In this document: positions 25,239-32,351 of the stretch, piece after piece
How the letters are laid out: each line of letters opens with the position of its first letter
Numbering within the stretch: the first letter of the stretch is position 1
NCBI GenBank assembly: GCA_014762495.1
Contig: JABURT010000151.1
Span: 1-32,351, forward strand
Reading direction: 5' to 3'
Length of the DNA stretch: 32,351 nt
Source of the DNA: Gammaproteobacteria bacterium
Lineage (GTDB): Bacteria > Pseudomonadota > Gammaproteobacteria > Thiohalospirales > Thiohalospiraceae
The notes under the pieces: model-generated
Databases searched by the model: none
Seen by the model: only the letters and a program-made list of their open reading frames with translations
What the model was told of the DNA's origin: nothing
Made by a program: the position numbers and the translations under genes

Positions 25239-25697
25239 ATGCGTAAGGCGTCAGACAAGATATGGTCCCTGATCCAGCCAGTGGTGGAGACCATGGACTA
25301 CGAATTGGTCGGTATTGAACACCTGTCGCAAGGGCGACATTCGGTGTTGCGTGTCTATATCGATCACGAAAACGGTATCACGGTCGATGATTGCGCCTCG
25401 GTGAGTCACCAGATCAGTGGATTGCTCGATGTCGAGGAACCCGTACAGGGAAATTACTCCCTCGAAGTGTCATCGCCCGGACTGGATCGCCCCTTGTTCA
25501 CGTTGGAGCACTTCAAGCGCTTTGCCGGTGCCACGGTTCAACTGCGTCTGCACAGCCCGATAGAAGGGCGGCGTAAAATGACCGCAACCCTGAATGGCGT
25601 GGACGGTGAGCAGGTCGAGCTAGAGGTGGATGAGCAGACATTGCACCTGACACTGGATGATATCGATACAGCACGGCTGGTGCCGGTATTTGATTAG
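25239..25697 (+). CDS. rimP: Ribosome maturation factor RimP
   Basis: RimP assists 30S subunit maturation, chiefly the S12/S19 region. The 152-residue protein has the N-terminal alpha/beta domain with VLRVYIDHENGITVDDCASVS and NYSLEVSSPGLDRPLFTLEHF, then the C-terminal Sm-like barrel. Length and motifs are standard. The ATG at 25239 is the first suitable start, although its ribosome-binding site is poor. It leads the conserved rimP-nusA-infB operon. Confidence 0.95.
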   Translation: MRKASDKIWSLIQPVVETMDYELVGIEHLSQGRHSVLRVYIDHENGITVDDCASVSHQISGLLDVEEPVQGNYSLEVSSPGLDRPLFTLEHFKRFAGATVQLRLHSPIEGRRKMTATLNGVDGEQVELEVDEQTLHLTLDDIDTARLVPVFD

Positions 25698-25736
25698 GGG
25701 TTTGCCCCGACAAGAGGTCATTAAGTAGAGGACGAT

Positions 25737-27236
25737 ATGAGCAAAGAGATCCTGTTAGTCGTCGATGCCGTCTCCCATGAAAAGGGTGTGGGCAAGGAAA
25801 TTATCTTCGGCGCCATCGAGGCGGCCCTGGCGACTGCCACTAAGAAACGCCACCTGGGTGACGTGGATATTCGTGTCGACATCGACCGTAAAACCGGTGA
25901 CTACATGACCTATCGTCGTTGGGAAGTCGTCGAAGACGACGGCATGGAATTCCCCGAGCGCCAGACCACCATCAGCGCCGCGCGCGAAGAGGACCCCGCC
26001 ATACAGGTGGGTGATTTCGTCGAGGATGAGGTCGAATCGGTTGATTTCGGTCGCATCGCTGCCCAGACCGCCAAGCAGGTTATCGTACAGAAGGTGCGCG
26101 AGGCCGAACGTGCCAAGGTCGTGGAAGACTTTCAACACCGTATTGGCGAGCTCATCAATGGCGTGGTCAAGCGTGTCGAGCGCGGCAATGTCATTCTCGA
26201 CCTGGGCAATAATGTCGAGGCCCTGATCCCCAAAGAGGATCTTATCCCGCGTGAATCGGTTCGCGCCGGCGATCGCATACGCGGTTACCTGCGGGAAGTG
26301 CGGACTGAAACCCGCGGTCCACAGCTGTTTATCAGTCGCACCGCCCCCGAATTCCTAATTGAGCTGTTCAAGCTCGAGGTACCCGAGGCGGGTGAAGGCC
26401 TCATCGAGATTATCAGTGCCGCGCGCGACCCGGGTTCGCGTGCGAAGATCGCCGTACACTCATCCGATGCACGCATCGACCCGGTCGGGGCCTGCGTCGG
26501 TATGCGCGGTTCACGCGTACAGACCGTCTCCAATGAGCTGTCTGGCGAGCGAATCGACATCGTGTTGTGGAATGAAAACCCCGCACAGTTCGTGATCAAT
26601 GCCATGTCACCGGCTGAGGTGATTTCCATCGTTGTAGACGAAGACTCGCACAGCATGGATGTGGCCGTTGACGAGGAACAGCTTTCACAGGCCATTGGTC
26701 GTGGTGGACAAAACGTCCGCCTGGCCAGCGATCTGACCGGCTGGACACTCAACGTGATGACCGACGAACAGGCCGAGGAGAAGAGCAAGGAAGAGGCTGC
26801 TTCTCTGCTTAATCTATTTATCGAGGCACTGGATGTGGACGAAGATGTCGCCTCCATTCTGGTCGCCGAGGGCTTTTCCAGTCTCGAAGAAGTGGCCTAT
26901 GTGCCGGTTCAGGAGATGCTCGAGGTAGAAGAGTTCGACGAGGAGATCGTCAACGAACTGCGTAACCGCGCGCGTGATGCCTTACTGACCCGCGCCATTA
27001 CCAGCGAAGAGCACTTTGGTGAGAAAGAACCGAGTCAGGATTTGCTGGAAATGGAAGGTATGAACGAATCCCTGGCTATTGAATTGGCCAAGCGAGGCGT
27101 CGCCACCATGGAAGATCTGGCCGAACAGGCGGTGGATGACCTCACAGTAATTGAAGGCGTAGACGAAGACATGGCCGCAAAATTGATCATGACAGCACGT
27201 GCGCCATGGTTTGCCGAGCAAGAGACCGGGGAATAA
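25737..27236 (+). CDS. nusA: Transcription termination/antitermination protein NusA
   Basis: NusA binds RNA polymerase and nascent RNA and controls pausing, termination and antitermination. The 499-residue protein has the N-terminal polymerase-binding domain (1 to about 125) and the S1 domain (about 135-200, [16 protein letters not shown]). Two KH domains follow (to about 345, [12 protein letters not shown] and [11 protein letters not shown]). The C-terminus holds two acidic helix-hairpin repeats (about 365-495), as in other gammaproteobacteria. Confidence 0.97.
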   Translation: MSKEILLVVDAVSHEKGVGKEIIFGAIEAALATATKKRHLGDVDIRVDIDRKTGDYMTYRRWEVVEDDGMEFPERQTTISAAREEDPAIQVGDFVEDEVESVDFGRIAAQTAKQVIVQKVREAERAKVVEDFQHRIGELINGVVKRVERGNVILDLGNNVEALIPKEDLIPRESVRAGDRIRGYLREVRTETRGPQLFISRTAPEFLIELFKLEVPEAGEGLIEIISAARDPGSRAKIAVHSSDARIDPVGACVGMRGSRVQTVSNELSGERIDIVLWNENPAQFVINAMSPAEVISIVVDEDSHSMDVAVDEEQLSQAIGRGGQNVRLASDLTGWTLNVMTDEQAEEKSKEEAASLLNLFIEALDVDEDVASILVAEGFSSLEEVAYVPVQEMLEVEEFDEEIVNELRNRARDALLTRAITSEEHFGEKEPSQDLLEMEGMNESLAIELAKRGVATMEDLAEQAVDDLTVIEGVDEDMAAKLIMTARAPWFAEQETGE

Positions 27237-27255
27237 GGTCGACAGGGGAGATTAG

Positions 27256-29769
27256 ATGTCAGGTGTGACAGTAAAAGAATTCGCAGAAACCGTTGGTACG
27301 CCCATAGACCGATTGCTTGAGCAACTCAAGGAAGCCGGCGTGAGCGTAACGGATGCCGATGCCGCCCTGAGCGAGGAAGACAAGCTCAAGCTGCTCAACC
27401 ATTTGCGCAGCAAGCGTGGAACCGAGGAAGGGGCGGGGACACCCAAGCGCATTACGCTCAAGCGCAAAACGACCAGCGCCTTGACTCAGTCCGGCTCCAA
27501 GGCCGGCTCCAAGACCGTGACCGTCGAGGTTCGCAAGAAGCGTACCTACGTCAAGCGTAGCGAGATCGAGGAAGAACAGCGTCAGGCCGCCGAAGAGGAA
27601 GAGGTCATGGAAGCCGCCGAAGAGGCGCTGGAGACCGAAGAGATCGAGGCTGTTGCCGAGAGTGCGGCGGAAGAGACGGTGGAGACCACCGAGGCCGAAG
27701 CGGTTGAAGAGACTGAGGTGATCGAAGCGAGCGAACCAGTTGAGGAAGCAGCCGTTGCCGAAGTGGCTGCCGAGCCGGCCCCGGCCGAACCGCCGGTGAC
27801 GGATGAACGTCGCAAGGCCAAGCCCAAGACGGCCGATGCCGATGATCGAGGCAAGCGCGGCGGCAAGAAATCTGATGAAAAACGCGGTGGTCGACGTGAC
27901 AAGTTCCTCGACGAGGGTGGCGATCGCGGCGGCCGACGCAAGAAGAAGCGCCGTGACAAGTTCGAAGTCAGTGAAGAGACCAAGAAGCATGGCTTTGCCA
28001 AGCCCACCGCGCCTATTGTGCGCGAAGTCTCCATCCCCGAGACCATCTCCGTCGCCGAACTGGCCAGCAAGATGTCGGTCAAGGCCGCCGAGGTCATCAA
28101 GGAGATGATGAAGATGGGCAGCATGGTCACTATCAACCAGGTACTGGATCAGGACACCGCCGCCATCGTCGTCGAAGAGATGGGACATACCCCGGTCCTG
28201 ACCAAGGAAAACACCCTGGAAGACGAGATAACCCAGGCCGCCGAGGTGACCGGTGAGGAAGAGACCCGGGCGCCTGTGGTGACCATCATGGGCCACGTCG
28301 ACCACGGTAAGACTTCATTGCTGGACCATATTCGCCGCGCCAAGGTCGCCTCTGGTGAGGCCGGTGGCATTACCCAGCATATCGGCGCCTACCACGTCGA
28401 GACCGAGGGAGGCATGGTGACCTTCCTCGACACCCCCGGCCACGAGGCCTTCACCGCCATGCGTGCGCGTGGTGCCAAGGCCACCGATATCGTGGTGCTG
28501 GTGGTGGCGGCCGACGATGGGGTCATGCCGCAAACACGCGAGGCGATCCAGCACTCGCGTGCCGCCGGCGTGCCGCTCATCGTTGCCGTTAACAAGATAG
28601 ACAAGCCCGAGGCCGATCCCGACCGGGTCAAAAACGAGCTGGTGGCTGAAGAGGTCGTCCCCGAGGAATGGGGTGGCGATACCATGTTTGTCCACGTCTC
28701 CGCCAAGAGCGGCGAGGGCATCGACGCGCTGCTGGAATCGATTCTTCTGGTCGCCGAAGTACTCGAGCTCAAGGCCGTTGGCGAGGGCCCGGCCAAGGGT
28801 GTGGTCATCGAATCGCGCCTGGACAAGGGCCGTGGTGTGGTCACTTCCGTACTGGTTCAGAACGGCACCTTGAACAAGGGCGATATCCTGCTCGCCGGAC
28901 GTGAATACGGTCGTGTACGTGCCATGCTGGATGAAAACGGTAAACCGGTCGAGCATGCCGGCCCGGCCATCCCGGTCGAGATCCTGGGTCTGTCGGGTTC
29001 GCCCAATGCCGGGGAAGAGGCCATTGTCGTCGCCGATGAACGCAAGGCACGTGAAGTGGCCAACTTCCGACAGGGTAAGTTCCGTGAGGTCAAACTGGCC
29101 CGTCAACAGAAGGCCAAGCTGGAGAATATGTTCAGCAACATGGCCGAGGGCGAGGTACAGAGCCTCAATGTCGTGCTCAAGGCCGACGTACAGGGTTCAG
29201 TGGAGGCGATCATCGACTCCCTCACCAAGCTCTCCACCAGCGAGATCCGGGTCAACGTCGTGGCAAGCGGGGTGGGCGCCATCACCGAGTCCGACGCCAA
29301 CCTGGCGGTGGCCTCCGAGGCCATCCTCATCGGCTTCAACGTGCGTGCCGACGCCGGGGCCAAGCGTATCATCCAGGAAGAAGAGCTGGACCTGCACTAC
29401 TACAGCGTCATCTACCACCTCATCGACGAGGTCAAGCTGGCCATGACCGGCATGCTGGCGCCCGAGTTCAAGGAAGAGATCATCGGTCTTGCCGAGGTGC
29501 GCGATGTGTTCAAGGCGCCCAAGATCGGCGCCGTCGCGGGCTGCATGGTGGTGGAAGGTGTGGTCAAGCGCAGCAACCCCATCCGTGTGCTGCGTGAAAA
29601 CGTGGTCATCTACGAGGGCGAACTGGAATCCCTGCGTCGCTACAAGGATGACGTCAACGAGGTCAAGCAGGGCATGGAATGCGGTATCGGTGTGAAGAAC
29701 TACAACGACGTCAAGGTCGGTGACCAGATCGAGGTCTACGAACGCGTTGAAGTGGCGCGAAGCCTGTAG
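27256..29769 (+). CDS. infB: Translation initiation factor IF-2
   Basis: This GTPase brings fMet-tRNA to the 30S subunit and promotes subunit joining. The 837-residue protein starts with an IF2_N domain (1 to about 50). A low-complexity linker follows: acidic Glu/Ala-rich at about 105-185, then Lys/Arg/Gly-rich to about 240. After a second IF2_N-type domain (about 250-300) comes the G domain, with GHVDHGKT at 346, DTPGHE and NKID. The C-terminal domains, which bind initiator tRNA, are complete. The initiator tRNA gene lies 2.2 kb upstream. Confidence 0.97.
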   Translation: MSGVTVKEFAETVGTPIDRLLEQLKEAGVSVTDADAALSEEDKLKLLNHLRSKRGTEEGAGTPKRITLKRKTTSALTQSGSKAGSKTVTVEVRKKRTYVKRSEIEEEQRQAAEEEEVMEAAEEALETEEIEAVAESAAEETVETTEAEAVEETEVIEASEPVEEAAVAEVAAEPAPAEPPVTDERRKAKPKTADADDRGKRGGKKSDEKRGGRRDKFLDEGGDRGGRRKKKRRDKFEVSEETKKHGFAKPTAPIVREVSIPETISVAELASKMSVKAAEVIKEMMKMGSMVTINQVLDQDTAAIVVEEMGHTPVLTKENTLEDEITQAAEVTGEEETRAPVVTIMGHVDHGKTSLLDHIRRAKVASGEAGGITQHIGAYHVETEGGMVTFLDTPGHEAFTAMRARGAKATDIVVLVVAADDGVMPQTREAIQHSRAAGVPLIVAVNKIDKPEADPDRVKNELVAEEVVPEEWGGDTMFVHVSAKSGEGIDALLESILLVAEVLELKAVGEGPAKGVVIESRLDKGRGVVTSVLVQNGTLNKGDILLAGREYGRVRAMLDENGKPVEHAGPAIPVEILGLSGSPNAGEEAIVVADERKAREVANFRQGKFREVKLARQQKAKLENMFSNMAEGEVQSLNVVLKADVQGSVEAIIDSLTKLSTSEIRVNVVASGVGAITESDANLAVASEAILIGFNVRADAGAKRIIQEEELDLHYYSVIYHLIDEVKLAMTGMLAPEFKEEIIGLAEVRDVFKAPKIGAVAGCMVVEGVVKRSNPIRVLRENVVIYEGELESLRRYKDDVNEVKQGMECGIGVKNYNDVKVGDQIEVYERVEVARSL

Positions 29770-29781
29770 GGGCGCTGAGAC

Positions 29782-30156
29782 ATGGCACGGGATTTTGATC
29801 GCAGTCGCCGAGTGGGAGAGCAGATCCAGCGTGAACTCTCGGAACTGGTGCGTCGTGAGATCAAGGACCCACGCCTGGGTATGGTCACCATCTCCGGGGT
29901 GGAGGTGAGTAAGGACTTCTCCACCGCCCGTGTCTTCATTACCGTTCTCGGCAAGGAGCGTTCCGCGGCGGAGGAGGATCTGGAGATCCTCAACCATGCG
30001 GCCGGTCATCTGCGCGGTCTGCTTGGTCGCAGCATACGCTTGCGTCATATCCCCAAGCTCAGCTTCTTCTACGATGCCGCCATCGACAGTGGGGCGCGTA
30101 TGGATGCGCTCATCGATGCCGCCGTCGCCTCCGATCATCACGATAAAGACGAATAG
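29782..30156 (+). CDS. rbfA: Ribosome-binding factor A
   Basis: RbfA is a small KH-fold protein that binds the 30S subunit near the 5' end of 16S rRNA and assists late maturation. The 124-residue protein starts RSRRVGEQIQRELSEL after a short N-terminus. It carries DPRLGMVTISGVEVSKDFSTARVF and the terminal RHIPKLSFFYDAAIDSGARM. It lies 12 bases after infB and 17 before truB, in a conserved operon order. Confidence 0.96.
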   Translation: MARDFDRSRRVGEQIQRELSELVRREIKDPRLGMVTISGVEVSKDFSTARVFITVLGKERSAAEEDLEILNHAAGHLRGLLGRSIRLRHIPKLSFFYDAAIDSGARMDALIDAAVASDHHDKDE

Positions 30157-30173
30157 CTCATACGAGGTCTTAC

Positions 30174-31091
30174 ATGGGTCGTCGATTGCGCAAGGGACGC
30201 CGTGTAAACGGCATCCTGTTACTGGATAAACCCACCGGCATCAGCTCCAATCAGGCCCTGCAGCGGGTCAAGCGCCTGTTCAAGGCCCAGAAAGCGGGCC
30301 ATACCGGCAACCTGGATCCCCTGGCCACCGGTGTGTTGCCGATCTGTTTTGGCGAGGCCACCAAGGTCTCGGCCTTCCTGCTCGATGCCGACAAGCGTTA
30401 TCTGGGGAGCGTCAAACTCGGTGTGCGCACCACCAGCGCCGATGCCGAAGGCGAGGTCATCGAGACCCGTGAGGTCGGACAGCTGGATCCAGCCGAGGTG
30501 CGTCGTGTGCTGGCCAGCTTCGTCGGTGAGATCGAGCAGGTGCCGCCCATGCACTCCGCCATCAAAGTCGATGGCCAACCCCTCTACAAACTGGCCCACC
30601 AGGGTATCGAAGTGGCGCGAAAATCGCGTCGCGTACACATCTACACCCTCGAACTCTTACGCCTGGAAGGCGACGAAATGGAAATCGATGTGCGCTGCTC
30701 CAAGGGCACCTATATTCGTACCCTGGCCGAAGACATTGGCGCGGTGTTGGGATGCGGGGCCCATCTCAGCGGCCTGGTACGGACCGAAGCCGGTCCCTTC
30801 AGGCTCGATGATGCGGTGGACATGGCGACCCTGGAACACCTGGGCGAGGAGGGTCCCGAGGGCCTGGACGAATTCCTGTGGCCGGTGCACGAGGCGCTGG
30901 AGAACTGGCCCGATGTGATCCTCTCCGAGGATGCCGCCTACTATCTGGGGATGGGCCAGGCGGTCATGGTCCCCAACGCCCCCACCGACGGCTGGGTTCG
31001 CCTGTTCGACAAGCAGTCGCGTTTCCTGGGGGTGGGCATGATCGCAGACGACGGCAAGGTGGCGCCAAAAAGGCTTTTCAAGGCCGATTGA
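30174..31091 (+). CDS. truB: tRNA pseudouridine-55 synthase TruB
   Basis: It makes pseudouridine 55 in the T loop of most tRNAs. The 305-residue protein has the catalytic Asp48 in HTGNLDPLATG, the KRYLGSVKLG strand, the RNA-binding segment VRCSKGTYIRTLAEDIG, and a C-terminal PUA-like domain. The length is normal. It is the fifth gene of the rimP operon. A promoter for rpsO follows in the 86-base gap. Confidence 0.96.
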   Translation: MGRRLRKGRRVNGILLLDKPTGISSNQALQRVKRLFKAQKAGHTGNLDPLATGVLPICFGEATKVSAFLLDADKRYLGSVKLGVRTTSADAEGEVIETREVGQLDPAEVRRVLASFVGEIEQVPPMHSAIKVDGQPLYKLAHQGIEVARKSRRVHIYTLELLRLEGDEMEIDVRCSKGTYIRTLAEDIGAVLGCGAHLSGLVRTEAGPFRLDDAVDMATLEHLGEEGPEGLDEFLWPVHEALENWPDVILSEDAAYYLGMGQAVMVPNAPTDGWVRLFDKQSRFLGVGMIADDGKVAPKRLFKAD

Positions 31092-31105
31092 GGCCAGAAT
31101 TTTGC

Positions 31106-31135
31106 TTGTGGCGGGTGCGGGCCCTAGGCTAAAAT
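31106..31135 (+). promoter_or_regulatory. Candidate sigma70 promoter of rpsO
   Basis: TTGTGG (31106-31111) and TAAAAT (31130-31135) are 18 bases apart, followed by a GC-rich discriminator (ACGGCTCGCG), as at ribosomal protein promoters. The start would be near 31142, giving a leader of about 36 bases. Confidence 0.5.
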
Positions 31136-31177
31136 ACGGCTCGCGTTTATTTTTGAAAAACTGGGAGTTATAGGTAC

Positions 31178-31447
31178 ATGGCACTTACCGCCGAACACAA
31201 GGCCAATATCGTGAGCGAGCACGGCCGCGGCACCGGTGATACCGGTTCCCCCGAGGTCCAGGTTGCACTGCTCACCGCCAATATCGAAGAGCTGTCCAAG
31301 CACTTCAAGGAACACATTCACGATCACCATTCCCGTCAGGGTCTGCTGAAGATGGTAAGCCATCGCCGCAAGCTGCTGGACTATCTGAAGAAGAAAGACC
31401 TGCAGCGCTACCGCGATCTGATTGCCAAGCTGGGCCTGCGTCGCTAA
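31178..31447 (+). CDS. rpsO: 30S ribosomal protein S15
   Basis: S15 is a primary 16S rRNA-binding protein of the central domain. The 89-residue length is exact for the family. Signatures are [35 protein letters not shown] and the terminal [12 protein letters not shown]. The ATG at 31178 follows a GGGAG site. In relatives S15 represses its own translation through its leader; the short leader here was not analysed for that fold. pnp follows after 42 bases with no terminator between them. Confidence 0.97.
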   Translation: MALTAEHKANIVSEHGRGTGDTGSPEVQVALLTANIEELSKHFKEHIHDHHSRQGLLKMVSHRRKLLDYLKKKDLQRYRDLIAKLGLRR

Positions 31448-31489
31448 TCGGGACGCAGCGCCTGGCGTTCAGCTAGAAGGAACCAGCAA

Positions 31490-32351
31490 GTGAAACCAAT
31501 TAAAAAAGAATTCCAGTTCGGTGATCACACCGTACGCCTGGAAAGCGGCGAGATTGCTCGACAGGCGTCGGGTGCAGTCATGGTCTCCATGGGAGACACC
31601 GTGGTCCTGGTCACCGCCGTGGCCCTGAAGGAGGCTGTTGAAGGGCGGGACTTTTTCCCCCTCACCGTGAACTACCAGGAACGCACCTACGCCGCCGGCA
31701 AAATACCAGGCGGCTTTTTTAAACGTGAAGGCCGACCGACGGAGAAGGAAACCCTTACCTCCCGCCTCATCGACCGCCCCCTGCGTCCCCTGTTCCCCGA
31801 TGGTTTCACTAACGAAGTTCAAGTCATCGCCACCGTGATGTCGCTGGACCCTCAGATCGACCCCGATATCCCGGCCATGATCGGCGCCTCTGCCGCCCTG
31901 GCCCTCTCGGGCGTACCCTTTGGCGGCCCCATCGGCGCCTGCCGCGTGGGCTACAAGGACGGCAATTATCTGCTGAACCCCTCCCTCAGTACGCTGGCCG
32001 AGTCTGAACTCGACCTCGTGGTCGCCGGGACCGAAAACGCGGTTCTGATGGTGGAGTCCGAGGCCAAGGAACTCTCCGAAGAGGTCATGCTGGGTGCCGT
32101 GGTCTTCGGCCACGAGCAATTGCAGGCCGTCATCAAGGCGATCAACGAAATGGCCGCCGAGTCCAGTATCCAGGCTTGGGACTGGCAGCCGCCGGCAACT
32201 AACGACTCCCTGAAAAATGCCGTTGCCGCCGCCGCCGAATCGTCCATCGTCGAGGCCTACCAGATCAAGGAAAAGCAGTCCCGCTACGACCGCCTGAGCG
32301 AAATTCGTGCCGAGGTGGTGGAGAAGCTGGCCAGCGGTGATGAACCCGAAT
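31490..32351 (+). CDS. pnp: Polyribonucleotide nucleotidyltransferase (5' part)
   Basis: PNPase degrades RNA from the 3' end with phosphate and is a partner in the RNA degradosome. The first 287 codons are present, and the frame runs off the window end. It starts with a GTG at 31490 ([20 protein letters not shown]), with GAAGGA eight bases upstream. The first RNase PH domain shows [31 protein letters not shown], and [20 protein letters not shown] plus [10 protein letters not shown]. The catalytic second RNase PH domain and the KH and S1 domains lie beyond the window. The order rpsO-pnp is universal in gammaproteobacteria. Confidence 0.96.
   Translation, partial: MKPIKKEFQFGDHTVRLESGEIARQASGAVMVSMGDTVVLVTAVALKEAVEGRDFFPLTVNYQERTYAAGKIPGGFFKREGRPTEKETLTSRLIDRPLRPLFPDGFTNEVQVIATVMSLDPQIDPDIPAMIGASAALALSGVPFGGPIGACRVGYKDGNYLLNPSLSTLAESELDLVVAGTENAVLMVESEAKELSEEVMLGAVVFGHEQLQAVIKAINEMAAESSIQAWDWQPPATNDSLKNAVAAAAESSIVEAYQIKEKQSRYDRLSEIRAEVVEKLASGDEPE

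Noticed and set aside
27259-28305. Long open frame (348 codons) antisense to infB
   Set aside because: It is a by-product of the low-complexity Glu/Ala/Lys/Arg-rich linker and GC-rich codons of infB. It has no recognisable domain or ribosome-binding site.
31448-31489. Terminator between rpsO and pnp
   Set aside because: There is only a weak four-pair hairpin and no T-tract, so I see no support for termination here.

Overview
The window is a chromosomal segment from a gammaproteobacterium-like, sulfur-oxidising organism. The evidence is the gene order (ftsH-folP-glmM, tpiA-secG-tRNA-Leu-nuoA..N, and tRNA-fMet-rimP-nusA-infB-rbfA-truB-rpsO-pnp), unfused nuoC and nuoD, and soxY/soxZ plus a DsrE-family protein. 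Nearly all genes are on the + strand; only soxY-soxZ is on the minus strand. The genus cannot be fixed from the sequence.

Layout. 1-3075: 3' part of ftsH, then folP and glmM (TTG start). 3076-3306: leader with a hairpin, a candidate promoter and an intrinsic terminator. 3307-4558: tpiA, secG, tRNA-Leu(GAG). 4761-19202: all 14 complex I genes in canonical order, closed by a terminator and followed by a DUF2818 membrane protein. 19702-24607: accessory block with a membrane histidine kinase, an NtrC-family sigma54 activator, a DsrE-family lipoprotein and divergently oriented soxYZ, with back-to-back terminators between the last two. 24934-25010: initiator tRNA with its own sigma70 promoter and terminator. 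25239-32351: rimP-nusA-infB-rbfA-truB-rpsO and the 5' part of pnp.

The most interesting part is the accessory block. A near-consensus sigma54 (-24/-12) element precedes the DsrE-like lipoprotein gene (23139-23154). A full-consensus one precedes soxYZ on the minus strand (24674-24689). Upstream of each, at enhancer distance, lie dyads of one family (GGTGYA-N3-TRCAMC): two, 23 bp apart, for the lipoprotein gene, and one plus a half-site 22 bp away for soxYZ. A related dyad core lies just upstream of the kinase gene. I read this as a self-contained regulon: the kinase senses a periplasmic signal, the activator binds the dyads, and sigma54 polymerase makes two periplasmic sulfur-carrier systems (SoxYZ and a membrane-anchored DsrE-like protein). 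No soxA, X, B, C or D is present here.

The rest is housekeeping: membrane proteolysis, folate and cell-wall precursors, glycolysis, Sec export, NADH oxidation, and the transcription/translation-initiation operon with its ribosome maturation and RNA decay genes.
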